From Candidatus Opimibacter skivensis (GTDB lineage: Bacteria > Bacteroidota > Bacteroidia > Chitinophagales > Saprospiraceae), in the NCBI GenBank assembly GCA_016722045.1, contig JADKGY010000006.1, positions 248,001-312,000 on the forward strand: a stretch of DNA of 64,000 bases, read 5' to 3'. Position 1 is the first letter of the stretch. The number at the start of each line of letters is the position of its first letter. This document shows positions 34,745 through 44,702 of the stretch, in pieces. Both the position numbers and the translations under genes were made by a program. Under the pieces are notes generated by a model. It was not told where the DNA came from and made no database searches. It saw only the letters and a program-made list of their open reading frames with translations.

Positions 34745-35543
34745 AATTTCTTTTCCCGATCTGGAAAGACAAATACCCATTGATAAATACAGGCGTATTA
34801 TTTTCAATGATCATGATCGGGACTCTGCGGAGGAAGGCATCCACCATGACACCGATTTCAAATGCTTTAACGTATTCATCAAATGCACCCATGCTGAAAT
34901 GTGCTCCCACCCTGGCATGAACACCCGGAATAACGGAAATCTTATCAAACCCTTTGAAAAATGAAGCTGGGCCTATAATCTTCGAATCATCAAGAAATAT
35001 ATCCGCATTATCCTTCGAATATCTTTCGGTGGAGACGTAATCTGTGACTTGATCATCCAGAAGTCTGGATAGATGTAAATAATAGGGTTTCAACAAACCG
35101 ATCGATGCACCAAATTCATAATCGACACCTACAGCTACACCTTTTCGTTTCGCTTTATCAGAAAAATAAATTTTGTTACCTACTCCACCTCTCAGGACCA
35201 TCAGGTTATTCTGCTTTCCAAATGTGAAACTATTGGAAGTACGTGTAAATGGATTTCCTGAATGAAATGTAATCGACTGCCTGTATTCTTTCGGATGTCT
35301 GATCAAACCAAAATCAAACTGGTAGTAATGCGTCTTGTAAAAAGTAACGATTTTACCGAATTGAACAGCTATAGCAGCACCATTAGTGTGCGGCCTGAGC
35401 TCTATGACTTTTTCCTGATTGTACAATATCCCGACAGAACTATAATCAAGCTGTTTCGGCTGAACAATAGTCTGCGCGAAAAGCATGTCAAGTCCGGCAG
35501 AACAGAAACAAATGATGAATAGGGTCGAAAACAAGGATTTCAC
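34743..35543 (-). CDS. Predicted outer-membrane beta-barrel protein
   Basis: About 266 residues from the GTG at 35543, where a signal peptide (VKSLFSTLFIICFCSAGLDMLFAQ) begins. The ATG at 35672 would add 43 charged residues and overlap the divergent upp gene. The mature chain shows alternating beta strands (AIAVQFGKIVTFYKTHYYQFDFGL, NLMVLRGGVGNKIYF, VAVGVDYEFGASIGL, GVHARVGAHFSMG) and ends INGYLSFQIGKRN, as for small Bacteroidota outer-membrane proteins. No named family or function can be given. Confidence 0.7.
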   Translation of the reverse strand: MKSLFSTLFIICFCSAGLDMLFAQTIVQPKQLDYSSVGILYNQEKVIELRPHTNGAAIAVQFGKIVTFYKTHYYQFDFGLIRHPKEYRQSITFHSGNPFTRTSNSFTFGKQNNLMVLRGGVGNKIYFSDKAKRKGVAVGVDYEFGASIGLLKPYYLHLSRLLDDQVTDYVSTERYSKDNADIFLDDSKIIGPASFFKGFDKISVIPGVHARVGAHFSMGAFDEYVKAFEIGVMVDAFLRRVPIMIIENNTPVFINGYLSFQIGKRN

Positions 35544-35655
35544 TATCGGAAGATAGGGACTTTTTCTTTTGGTCTTGCCAAATATTTTAGGGTGTTCAAC
35601 ATATGTCTTCAGTGCGCTAATTTGACATTGACTATCTTTAGATGTCCCAAACCCA

Positions 35656-36321
35656 TTGACATTGATCCACAACCTGTCTTCTCAAACATCCATCGCCAGC
35701 CAATACCTTGTCCAGCTCCGTGATGAAACCATTCAATTGGACCCTGTACTCTTCCGTCGAAACCTCTATCGATTCGGCCAGATCATGGCCTATGAGATCA
35801 GCAAAAAACTGCGTTACGAATCTATTCAGACTGTTACTCCCCTCGGTGTAGCAGAGTGCATGACACTCAATGATGACATTGTATTGAGTACTATTCTACG
35901 TGCGGGCCTTCCGATGCATGACGGCATGCTATCGGTTTTTGACAGAGCTGAAAATGCATTTGTATCTGCTTACCGCAGCAACCATAAAGATGGGACATTT
36001 GAAATTTCACTTGAGTATATCACTTCTCCGGAATTGGACAATAAAGTTTTGATCATCTGCGATCCGATGTTAGCTACAGGTGCCAGTATGGTCAAATCGA
36101 TCAAAGCCTTAATGGAATACGGCACCCCCCGTGAAATTCATATTGTCGCCATTATTGCCTCCAGTGCCGGTCTTGAATATGTCAATCTTGCATTTCCTGA
36201 AGCAAACATCTGGATTGGTCATGAAGACGAAGAACTGACAGCCCGATCCTACATTGTACCCGGACTAGGAGATGCAGGTGATCTTGCTTATGGAAAGAAG
36301 ACGTATGATGGAGAGGAGTGA
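35656..36321 (+). CDS. upp: Uracil phosphoribosyltransferase
   Basis: 221 residues. It converts uracil and PRPP to UMP. Visible features: the N-terminal RDETIQLDPVLFRRNLYRFGQIMAYEISK block, the PRPP loop LIICDPMLATGASMVKSI, and the C-terminal uracil-binding YIVPGLGDAGDLAYG. The start is a TTG (35656; another TTG at 35662 is equally likely), since no ATG fits the family's N-terminus. It is divergent from the beta-barrel gene. Confidence 0.95.
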   Translation: MTLIHNLSSQTSIASQYLVQLRDETIQLDPVLFRRNLYRFGQIMAYEISKKLRYESIQTVTPLGVAECMTLNDDIVLSTILRAGLPMHDGMLSVFDRAENAFVSAYRSNHKDGTFEISLEYITSPELDNKVLIICDPMLATGASMVKSIKALMEYGTPREIHIVAIIASSAGLEYVNLAFPEANIWIGHEDEELTARSYIVPGLGDAGDLAYGKKTYDGEE

Positions 36322-36372
36322 GAGAGCGAGAGAGCGAGAGAGTGAGAAGAGCGAGAGAGTGAGAAAGTGAGA
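36318..36372. repeat. GAGAG(C/T)GA microsatellite
   Basis: Degenerate tandem units of GAGAGAGCGA / GAGAGAGTGAGAA begin at the end of upp. Related to the satellite at 25349-25566. Confidence 0.85.
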
Positions 36373-36689
36373 AATACAATTGTGATCATAGGAGTGAATC
36401 TTGGGTGATCCTGAAAGGATCATATGTTATTAGCCCCGGGTCGCAACCCGGGGGTATATGATGATGAAGAATTTTCAACCCTGACTGGGTTGAATAGAAA
36501 TCTGTCTCTATAGGATCATCAGTTTTTTTCAAGGAATTTAGATTTGCAAAAGGGGATTCCCGGTCGCAGTTGCAAACTGCATGAGGAGATTTACGATATG
36601 GTCAAAGATTCGAAATATTGATTTTAAGTCTGGAGACTTAAAATAGCGTAAAAGTAAGGGTGTGTTGCACCCGCCCCTACTTTTAAATT
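36373..36689. repeat. Intergenic hairpin cluster after upp
   Basis: No gene. It contains AGCCCCGGGTCGCAACCCGGGGG (36432-36454) and CAACCC-TGACT-GGGTTG (36476-36492), a variant of the GCCCC element at 25586. It also holds a perfect hairpin TTTTAAGTCT-GG-AGACTTAAAA (36622-36643), and an imperfect stem AAAAGTA...TACTTTT (about 36650-36686) abutting the stop of the minus-strand gene at 36690, which is its probable terminator. Confidence 0.7.
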
Positions 36690-37466
36690 TTACATTCCGT
36701 TAATGCCCGCCCCAAAAAGCGCAAAATCATATTTCACCGGATCTGTTGAATCAAATTCTTTAAGTCGATCAGTCAATTCCTTTGCAGCCTGCCAGTCATT
36801 AATTTTTCGATCAAGTAAACCAAGTTGGCGAGCTACATTTCCAACATGAAGATCTAAAGGAATGACAAGTTGTGACGGAGATATCCTTTTCCACAATCCA
36901 AAATCCACTCCCTTGTCATCTTGTCTCACCATCCATCGGAGGTACATATTCAATCGCTTACACGCAGATTTCCGTTCAGGCGTGGCGATATGTTTACGTG
37001 TGCGCTCCATGACCCAGGGATGATCAAAAACAATGTTGTAAAAACCGGCAAGGCCATTGTATACATCTTTATCTTCTGATGTCATGTGATCAGCAAATGC
37101 ATCTTCGAGACTGTCATGCTTTTGATAAAACCGTTGGAGTGCATCGGAAAGAAAAATAATATCATCAGGCTGAAGCGTCCTGTGCTTGAACGTGAAGAAT
37201 CTTTTTCGATCTCTCTCCTGATGCTGCGTGATGAATTGATGCGGAGCACCATCCATCAATCTCAACAATTCATTCGACTTGTTGATGATCGTTGGCCGTT
37301 GTCCCCACGCCATGATGGCTGCAAAGAATCCCGCAATCTCTATGTCCTGGAGCAATGAAAATTGATGCGGAACAGAAATCGGATCCAACGAAATAAAAGA
37401 TGGTTGATTATAAGCATCTGCTTTTTCATCCAGCCAAATTTGCAGCCTGTCATCAAGAATCTTCAA
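36690..37466 (-). CDS. TIGR02757 family protein (DUF2400)
   Basis: 258 residues. It matches the TIGR02757/DUF2400 family of conserved Bacteroidota proteins: DPISVPHQFSLLQDIEIAGFFAAIMAWGQR near the N-terminus, LNMYLRWMVRQDDKGVDFGLWK in the middle, and the end STDPVKYDFALFGAGI. The helical fold resembles HhH-type DNA glycosylases, but the activity is unknown. It is separated from infB by a repeat-rich spacer, so it may be a separate unit. Confidence 0.9.
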   Translation of the reverse strand: MKILDDRLQIWLDEKADAYNQPSFISLDPISVPHQFSLLQDIEIAGFFAAIMAWGQRPTIINKSNELLRLMDGAPHQFITQHQERDRKRFFTFKHRTLQPDDIIFLSDALQRFYQKHDSLEDAFADHMTSEDKDVYNGLAGFYNIVFDHPWVMERTRKHIATPERKSACKRLNMYLRWMVRQDDKGVDFGLWKRISPSQLVIPLDLHVGNVARQLGLLDRKINDWQAAKELTDRLKEFDSTDPVKYDFALFGAGINGM

Positions 37467-37475
37467 TCGTGAGTG

Positions 37476-37616
37476 GTCAGTAGTGAGTAGTGAGTAGTGA
37501 GTAGTGAGTAGTGAATCTCGTTATTTGTTATTCGTTACTCGTTCCGCATCATGACTTCGTATGGCGGGATCATCGCTTCGCTCGATATTCGTTACTCGTT
37601 ATTCGTTATTCGTTAC
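37476..37616. repeat. AGTAGTG and CGTTATT tandem repeats with dispersed element copy 2
   Basis: About six copies of the 7-bp unit AGTAGTG/GAGTAGT (37476-37512), TTCGTTA/CTCGTTA units on either side, and at 37553-37589 the element ACTTCGTATGGCGGGATC plus ATCGCTTCGCTCGATATT, homologous to 7070-7106. Confidence 0.8.
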
Positions 37617-40399
37617 TTAATTATCTAGTTTCTGCCGTATCTCATTGATCTCATATACCTCGACCACGTCGCCGACTTTGACATCATTGAAGTTCTTGAT
37701 GATAATACCGCATTCCATACCCGACTTCACTTCTTTCACATCATCTTTGAAGCGCTTGAGGGTGGCGATTTCACCATGCACATTCTCTTTTGTCGGATAG
37801 ATGACGATACCATCACGGATAAGCCGGATGTGATTGTTCCGGGCAATTTTCCCTTCAGTGACAAAACAACCTGCCACAGTACCGATCTTGCTGACCTTGA
37901 ATATTTCTCTGACCTCAACCTGTCCAAGGATCTTCTCTTCTTTGGTCGGTTCCAACATCCCCTCGATAGCGGCCTTGATTTCATTGATCGCTTCGTAGAT
38001 GATAGAGTACATCTTGATTTCCACACCTTCTTTCTCTGCCAGTTTTCGGGCAGCCACTGAAGGCCTTACCTGGAAGCCAATGATGATCGCATCAGAAGCT
38101 GACGCCAACAATACATCGGATTCTACTATCTGACCAACAGCCTGATGGATGATATTAACCTTGATCTTCTCAATGGAGAGTTTTTCAAGTGAATCTGCCA
38201 TAGCTTCGATCGATCCATCCACGTCACCCTTGATGATGAGGTTAAGCTCTTTGAAACTTCCCAACGCGAGACGACGTCCGATTTCATCCAGTGAAATACG
38301 TTTGTTCGCCCGGTTGCTTTGTTCACGATTTATTTGTCCACGGTATGCAGCTACTGATCGTGCATCCTGTTCACTTTCATATTCGCGGAATTTTTCACCC
38401 GCTTGTGGAGCGCCATTCAGACCTAGTACAAGTACAGGAGCTGATGGTCCGACTTCTTTTACTTTCTTACCACGCTCATTAAACATGGCTTTTACTTTAC
38501 CACTGAATGATCCTGTCACGATGATATCACCTATAGCAAGGTTGCCGGTTTGTACTAATAACTTCGTCACATAACCACGACCCTTATCCAATGAGGCTTC
38601 TATAACAGTTCCCACGGCAAGGCGATCAGGATTTGCTTTTAGATCGAGAAGTTCTGCTTCAAGCAGGATCTTTTCAAGTAATTCATCTACATTAAGTCCT
38701 GTCTTCGCAGAAATATCAGACGATTGAATTTTACCTCCCCAATCTTCTACCAATAAATTCATCCGTGACAATTCTTCTTTTATCTTTTCAGGATCCGCTC
38801 CATTCTTATCAATCTTATTGATCGCAAATATGATCGGAACACCTGCGGCTTGCGCGTGACTGATCGCTTCACGCGTCTGAGGCATGATGCTATCATCCGC
38901 AGCAATGATGATGACAGCTATGTCCGTCACTTTGGCACCTCGAGCACGCATGGCCGTAAAGGCTTCGTGACCAGGTGTATCAAGGAATGTAATAGACTTA
39001 CCTGGTTTTACTTCTACTTCATATGCACCGATGTGCTGGGTAATACCTCCAGCCTCACCACTGACGACATTCGCACTTCGGATATAATCGAGTAGCGAAG
39101 TCTTTCCATGGTCGACGTGGCCCATGACAGTTACTATAGGTGGTCTTGGTTTGAGATCGGCGGGATCATCGACTACTTCTTCTTCAAAATAGGTCTGATC
39201 TTCAGCGGATACAAATTCAACTTCAAAGCCAAATTCACCTGCAACTAACTCGATAATTTCCGCATCAAGTCGCTGATTGATCGAAACGATGACGCCCAGA
39301 TTCATACATGTCATGATGACATCTGTGACCTGCTGATTCATGACGCTGGCCAATTCAGAAACAGAAACAAATTCTGTCAACTGCAATTTGGTATCGCTCA
39401 CTTCCGATGTCAGCAATTCCTGGCGATCGACTTTATCTCTGCGTGATTCTCTTCTTATTTTCTGACGCTTGCTCTTTCCTCCGGAGAGGCGAGCCATTGT
39501 AGCGCGTATCTGATCATCGATCTCTTTCTTTGAAACTTCTTTGACATCATCCCGTCCACCCTGACGTACCGGACCTTTGCGCGCACCGGCTCCTGCACCA
39601 CTTCCTGTTCCTCCACCACCTGATGTTGCACCGGTAGCGCCGCCAGTCTGAGGACGTGCTCTGTTATCCGGACGACTTTCGTATGTGCCACCGCCTACAT
39701 TCTTACGTTTGCGTTTGCGTTTTTGCTGTGTGCTGTTGTCTGATGAAGCGAGTGGTTTTGATTCCTTGTCTTTCTTTGCTTTAGCAGCCAGTCTTTCTTT
39801 TCCTTCTCCTTTTCTTTCTTGATTTTTGAAGAATCAAACTTATCTGTATCGATCTTACCCAGGATAGTTAATCCCTGAAGTTGAGGTGCTTCAGCCTTGA
39901 TCAGCTCATCCTCTTTCTCTTTTTCTTCAACAGGTTTTACTTCCGGTTTTATTTCTTCTTTGACAGGTTCAGGAACAAGGACTTCTTCAGGTACTTCTTC
40001 TTTTGCTTTTGTCTCCGGAGCTTTAGGTGTAAGGTCAATTTTACCTACGACTTTAACTTTCAGTTTTTCTCTTTCAGGTGCTTCCGTTTTCTGAACCGGC
40101 TTTTCTACCGGCGGCGCAACAGGAGGTGCAACATGAACTTCCTTTTTAGGCGGCTCAGGCGCAACGGGTGCTATCACATCAGCAGCTTTTACAGGCCGGG
40201 CACCGATGACCATGTTATTGGCCTGTTCCTTGATGGCAATATTGCCACCGAATTCCTGAAGAAGCAGGTTGTGCATATCTTCAGAAATCATGCTTGTCGG
40301 CTTGGCTTCTACGGCAAATCCTTTCTTCGAAAGGTATTCCACGATAGTGTCCGTACCGACATTTAATTCTTTGGCAACTTTAACAAGTCTTTGCTGCAT
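37617..40399 (-). CDS. infB: Translation initiation factor IF-2, with one apparent frameshift
   Basis: The gene reads in two frames. Codons from 40399 encode the N-domain (MQQRLVKVAKELNVGTDTIVEYL) and the Pro/Glu/Lys-rich linker up to IKKEKEKE. The frame then moves by -1 at the A4 run (complement 39798-39801) and continues RLAAKAKKDKES through the basic Gly-rich linker into the G domain (GHVDHGKTSLLDYIR, DTPGHEAF, NKID) and domains II-IV. Adding one base gives 927 residues, normal for Bacteroidota IF-2. IF-2 is essential, so a sequence error or slippage is likelier than loss. Operon rimP-nusA-infB. Confidence 0.93.
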
Positions 40400-40458
40400 A
40401 TTTGGTATTCAGTTCACAATCTCCTTTGCTATCTATTTAATGACAAAGAGATTCAAAA

Positions 40459-41694
40459 TCAACTATCCTCAAATTCGGTTGTAAATATCCGTAAAATTTC
40501 ATCCACTGTTTCTTCTTCAAGATCAGTCCTGCGCACAAGCTCTTCTTTACTCAATGCAAGTACACTTCTCGCCGTATCAAGACCGATTCCCTTGAGCTCA
40601 TCGATGATCCATGGCTCGAGCTCATCTGAAAATTCGTCAAGATCCACATCTTCATTATCCGCATCCGAACTATCTCTAAACACATCTATTTCAACTTCGG
40701 TCAGCCAACTTGCCAACTTAATGTTTGATCCGCCTTTTCCTATCGCTAATGATACCTGGTCAGGCTTGAGGAATACACTAGCCCGTTTGGTTTCATTATT
40801 GATTTCAATGCTTGATACTTTCGCCGGTGTCAATGCACGTTGAATAAAGAGAGACAGATTATTGGTAAAATTGACGATGTCAATATTCTCATTTCTCAAT
40901 TCCCGTACGATACCATGTATCCTTGATCCCTTCATCCCTACACATGCGCCAACAGGATCGATCCGGTCATCATAGGATTCAACAGCCACTTTGGCTCTTT
41001 CTCCCGGAAGACGAACGATCTTTTTGATGGTGATCAGGCCATCCTCAACTTCGGGTACTTCCTGTTCCATCAGTTTCGCGAGGAACATATTATCTGTCCT
41101 TGAAATGATGATGACCGGATTATTATTCTTCATTTCCACCTTCTTGATGATGGCACGCACCATGTCCCCTTTTTTGAAATAATCACCGCGGATCATTTCA
41201 GTTCTTGGGAGCAGGAGTTCATTGCTGGTCGCATCATCAAGGATGAGTATCTCTCTTTTCAATATCTGTTGTACTTCACCAAGGATGATCTCACCTTCGC
41301 GATCTTTATAGCGCTGGAATACTTCATCCTTTTCAAGTTCCATGATCCTGGATACAAGGGTTTGTCTTGCGGCCATGATCGCTCGTCGCCCGAAGTCTTC
41401 AAGTGTAAGCTCTTCGTAGCATTCTTCATCTAACTCATAACTATCATCAATGCTCTTCGCTTCTGAATAAGAAACCTGGGCCTGCTCGTCCATCACCTCA
41501 CCATCGGGTACGATCTTGCGTACTCTCCAGAGTTGAAGGTCACCGTTCGTATTGACGATGATATCAAAGTGGTCGTCGGAGCCATATTTCTTTTTGATGA
41601 GTGTACGGAATACATCTTCCATCACCCTGACCATCGTGGGTCTATCTATGTTTTTTCCGGCTTTAAATTCGGAAAACGATTCGATTAGATTCAT
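40459..41694 (-). CDS. nusA: Transcription termination/antitermination factor NusA
   Basis: 411 residues, the compact form usual in Bacteroidota. Domains in order: the N-terminal RNAP-binding domain, an S1 domain (about 130-200, GEVQQILKREILI ... KKGDMVRAII), KH1 (DPVGACVGMKGSRIHGIVREL) and KH2 (SLAIGKGGSNIKLASWL), then an acidic tail with DEFSDELEPWIIDELKGIG. It modulates pausing, termination and antitermination. Second gene of the operon after rimP, with an unusual 220-bp repeat-rich spacer between them. Confidence 0.96.
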   Translation of the reverse strand: MNLIESFSEFKAGKNIDRPTMVRVMEDVFRTLIKKKYGSDDHFDIIVNTNGDLQLWRVRKIVPDGEVMDEQAQVSYSEAKSIDDSYELDEECYEELTLEDFGRRAIMAARQTLVSRIMELEKDEVFQRYKDREGEIILGEVQQILKREILILDDATSNELLLPRTEMIRGDYFKKGDMVRAIIKKVEMKNNNPVIIISRTDNMFLAKLMEQEVPEVEDGLITIKKIVRLPGERAKVAVESYDDRIDPVGACVGMKGSRIHGIVRELRNENIDIVNFTNNLSLFIQRALTPAKVSSIEINNETKRASVFLKPDQVSLAIGKGGSNIKLASWLTEVEIDVFRDSSDADNEDVDLDEFSDELEPWIIDELKGIGLDTARSVLALSKEELVRRTDLEEETVDEILRIFTTEFEDS

Positions 41695-41914
41695 GATACT
41701 GGCATGTGTTTATGAGTTTATGCTGTTTTTTTGTTTATTCGTTTTACCCCCCCCGGAACATCGCCCCGAACCCCCACACCCAACCGCGGGGGGGTAACGG
41801 GGGAGTTGTTTCGTTTTTCGTTTTTCGTTTTTCGATTTTCGTACTTCGTTACTTATACTTCGTACTTTCTACTTCTAATTCTCACTTCGATATTCGCTAT
41901 TCGCTATTCCTTAT
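41695..41914. other. Repeat-rich spacer inside the rimP-nusA operon
   Basis: Contains a C8 run (41747-41754), GC-rich CCCCACACCCAACCGCGGGGGGG, four copies of the 7-bp unit TCGTTTT (about 41809-41845) and ATTCGCTATTCGCTATTCC repeats. These genes are usually tightly spaced, so this looks like accumulated repeat DNA. Confidence 0.65.
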
Positions 41915-42400
41915 TCACTTTTTAGGATTCCCGAACTGTATAGTGACATAAGCTTCCTTAATCTCTCCAAACGGTATCTCTTTTGATTCCGGTTTGCTTT
42001 TCTTATCCACAGGTTTCAATTCAACGGTGATCGAATCGTGGCCGGTGTTCGTCAGAACGACTTCGACTTTCGATCCGTTCAATAACTCTATGCGAAGGGT
42101 CCGGCCAGTATGCTTAAGGTACTGCCTCGTGTATTTCAAGGGTCTGTTCACTCCTGGTGACGAAACCTCCAGGGTATAAATCCCTCCCAGGGTAGGCTCC
42201 ACATCAAGAATAGACTCCAGTATCCGGCTGATCTGGGTACAAGCATCGAGGCTAACTCCCTCATCTCCATCAACATAGACGGAAATATGCTTAGAAGCCG
42301 ATATTTCAAGATCCACCAGGTAATACTCCCCGCAGCGGCCCTCTTCGAAGGTCGAACGGATCAGTGGTTCCAGATGATTTAGTGCCGTGGTCTGTGACAT
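41915..42400 (-). CDS. rimP: Ribosome maturation factor RimP
   Basis: 161 residues. The RimP pattern is clear: GRCGEYYLVDLEISASKHISVYVDGDEGVSLDACTQISR in the N-domain, LEVSSPGVNRPLK at the domain junction, and a C-terminal SH3-like domain (RTLRIELLNGSKVEVVL ... IKEAYVTIQF). It acts in 30S subunit maturation. First gene of the operon, with a good promoter 53-83 bases upstream. Confidence 0.94.
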   Translation of the reverse strand: MSQTTALNHLEPLIRSTFEEGRCGEYYLVDLEISASKHISVYVDGDEGVSLDACTQISRILESILDVEPTLGGIYTLEVSSPGVNRPLKYTRQYLKHTGRTLRIELLNGSKVEVVLTNTGHDSITVELKPVDKKSKPESKEIPFGEIKEAYVTIQFGNPKK

Positions 42401-42452
42401 AGTGCAATAAAAAAAGGGAACTTATCTGTTCCCTCTACCGATTTTCGCGATG

Positions 42453-42483
42453 CAAATATAGGTATTTCTTGACAAACCAACAA
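42453..42483 (-). promoter_or_regulatory. Bacteroidota sigma-A promoter for rimP-nusA-infB
   Basis: On the minus strand, TTG (42483-42481), then 20 bases, then TATATTTG (42460-42453). This matches the Bacteroidota consensus TTTG/TTG-N19-21-TAnnTTTG. Transcription should start near 42446. A G/C-homopolymer block lies directly upstream. Confidence 0.7.
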
Positions 42484-42494
42484 GCCCGGGTTTG

Positions 42495-42583
42495 TGGGCG
42501 GGTGGTGGAGCCGGTGGGGGGGGGGGTGGGGGTTGTGGGGAGGGGGGGGGGGGGGGGGTGGGGGGGTGGTGGGGGGGGGAGGG
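42495..42583 (+). repeat. Poly-G low-complexity tract
   Basis: About 89 bases that are almost pure G interrupted by T, A or C, with runs of up to 17 G (42542-42558). The plus strand could form many G-quadruplexes. It lies next to the rimP promoter and at the limit of reliable sequencing. The rest of 42584-42860 shows no gene. Confidence 0.85.
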
Positions 42584-42860
42584 AAAAAGGTTTTGGGTGT
42601 GGCAGCGAGTTAAGGTATTGGGAAAGGGCTTTAGATTGGGATTTGGTAGAATGCTGGAAGAAAGTGCCCGGGGTTTTGGGCTGTGGGTTTTGGGTTAACA
42701 TAACCTTCCTATATACCTTATAACTATTGACTAGTCCATTTTCTTAGAACCGTTAACTAATACCAAATAATTCTGGTGGTAGTTGCAGCTTTGATGACTA
42801 TCATATTCTCTGGAAAATGCAGAATCAAATTTGTGATAATAATTGCTATTTTTAATAAAT

Positions 42861-44642
42861 ATGGAAACACCCTTCATTCATTTTATTACCTGCCACCTTT
42901 TGATCATTGGTCTTCTACTTCCCTTTTCTATAAAATCACAGCACCTGATATCTCAGGTCGAAGTACAGCGCGGTTACACCACGAGTTGTTTTCAATATAT
43001 GATCCATGACCCGGCTGAAAATTATTATGTAGGTGTGGAATATGGCACCAATAAAGATAGTGTAATCGTTGGAGATACCTCAGTTGCATCTCACCGTAAT
43101 GATCCCATTAATAATTTTCTCGGACTATCGGATTTCTATTTTCTAAGGTTTGATAGTCAGCATCAATTGTCAGGGTCATTTGTTATAGATAATGCAGAAA
43201 TGGTTAGGGATTTTTATAGTGGTGGAGTTCATTCTTTGATCAGCATGACGTTATATGACAGTGAGAGTGAAGACAGCCTCTATCCGATCACACTAGGTGG
43301 CATTGAGGAAGTGGAAAGAGAAGGCAATAGAGGTAAAGGTATATTGGTTGTGCTGGATGAAGATATGAATTTGGAAAAAGTCATAATTCCATCCACCGGG
43401 GAATTAGGGCAAGTAGCAACGGATGGGGATTTTGCCTACCTCGAGGTCAGAATCCCGAAAGGCTCAGCATATATATTGATCGGAACAGATACTGTTTTTA
43501 ATCAGCCATATGTAAATTCACCTACATATTTTGATGAGACTGTGGTGTTATGTAAATATAATCTTATCACAGATGAAGTAGTATGGTGGAAAAGAATAGG
43601 TGAAAGAGGGGATGAAGAACTAGAGGAGATGGAATTAGATCCTGATAAAAACCTGGTTATACGTGGTATAACATCAAGTATTGATTTCTATTTTGATGAC
43701 AGCACCTATATAGTTAATACATCTGCCCATAATCCGTTTATAGGGAAATATTCACCAGATGGAAAATGGCTATTAGGAATTTTGAACCCTAACGAAGTCA
43801 ATGAATATGTTTCTGATATGACTGTTGATCCTGAAGGGAATTTTTACATAGCAAGTGAATATTATGGTCCTATGTATGCCATTGGCGATACCGTACTGTA
43901 CAATGAATTTATCGATGGCCAGTATCAATATAAAGGCTTGGTTGTTAAATATGACGCTTTTGGGAATTTTGTTTGGGCGCATCAATCGCAGGGAAATTGT
44001 AAACGGACTTCTCTATTCTCTATTGCCTGGATGAAAAATCATCAAGTTGTGATCAGCGGATATTTCCTGGAGGGGGATTTACAATTTGGAGGACAAGTCT
44101 ATCATCAGGAAAATGGCACACATAATGAAAATGGATTTCTCTGGATATTGGATGCAGAAACCGGAGCATATATCCAGCATGTCATGTCACAAGGTGTGCA
44201 AGGAAGAAGATTCTACGACATGTATGTAGACCATGACAACATACTCAATATGTACCTTCAATTTGGAGGGACAGATACATTATTCAATGCCATCATTTCA
44301 GGACAGACGCAGAATGCAAGCGGATTTCTATTAAAAATCGTACCTGATTTCATTTCTGCGCTTCCAGAATTAAATACCCTTATAGATGGCTTCAATGTGT
44401 ATCCAAATCCTGCATCTGGAAGCTCGGGTGTAAACATTACGTTCAACGATGCCTCATCATCATCAGCATATTCTTGTGTTGTATATGACCAATGTGGTCA
44501 AAAAGTATTTGAAAGCGGAGATATCGAGAACAGTTATGATAAGACATATCACCTCAATACTTCTTCTCTTTTGCCAGGAACATATTGGGTTGTGCTGTAC
44601 AATAAAAATCAAAAACAAATCAAATTACTTATCCTTGAATAA
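42861..44642 (+). CDS. T9SS-sorted secreted protein, tandem copy 1
   Basis: 593 residues from the ATG at 42861. The signal peptide is METPFIHFITCHLLIIGLLLPFSIKSQ. The body is beta-rich with repeated blade-like segments (VVLCKYNLITDEVVWWKRIG, PFIGKYSPDGKWLLGIL, GLVVKYDAFGNFVWAHQS, GFLWILDAETGAYIQHV), as in SBBP/PQQ-like propeller proteins. The C-terminal sorting domain begins FNVYPNPASGSSGVNITF and ends LLPGTYWVVLYNKNQKQIKLLIL. Function is unknown. A near-copy follows 60 bp downstream, so the unit arose by a fairly recent tandem duplication. Confidence 0.88.
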   Translation: METPFIHFITCHLLIIGLLLPFSIKSQHLISQVEVQRGYTTSCFQYMIHDPAENYYVGVEYGTNKDSVIVGDTSVASHRNDPINNFLGLSDFYFLRFDSQHQLSGSFVIDNAEMVRDFYSGGVHSLISMTLYDSESEDSLYPITLGGIEEVEREGNRGKGILVVLDEDMNLEKVIIPSTGELGQVATDGDFAYLEVRIPKGSAYILIGTDTVFNQPYVNSPTYFDETVVLCKYNLITDEVVWWKRIGERGDEELEEMELDPDKNLVIRGITSSIDFYFDDSTYIVNTSAHNPFIGKYSPDGKWLLGILNPNEVNEYVSDMTVDPEGNFYIASEYYGPMYAIGDTVLYNEFIDGQYQYKGLVVKYDAFGNFVWAHQSQGNCKRTSLFSIAWMKNHQVVISGYFLEGDLQFGGQVYHQENGTHNENGFLWILDAETGAYIQHVMSQGVQGRRFYDMYVDHDNILNMYLQFGGTDTLFNAIISGQTQNASGFLLKIVPDFISALPELNTLIDGFNVYPNPASGSSGVNITFNDASSSSAYSCVVYDQCGQKVFESGDIENSYDKTYHLNTSSLLPGTYWVVLYNKNQKQIKLLILE

Positions 44643-44702
44643 CGTAAAGCCAGTTGTATTTTCTAAGTCTTTTTTTGGAATAAAAATTGTGACTTTAAAT
44701 AA

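Noticed and set aside
36182..36379. Antisense ORF starting in the microsatellite after upp
   Set aside because: Its N-terminal Ser/Leu/Arg stretch translates the satellite and the rest is the complement of upp.
39455..39691. A separate small gene between the two infB ORFs (starting MAHTKVVRITEHVLRL)
   Set aside because: It is an alternate reading frame of the basic Gly-rich linker of IF-2, whose true frame continues from the N-domain after the indel.
42435..42723. ORFs of 68-88 residues rich in Gly (plus strand) or Pro (minus strand)
   Set aside because: They only translate the poly-G tract and have no coding character.
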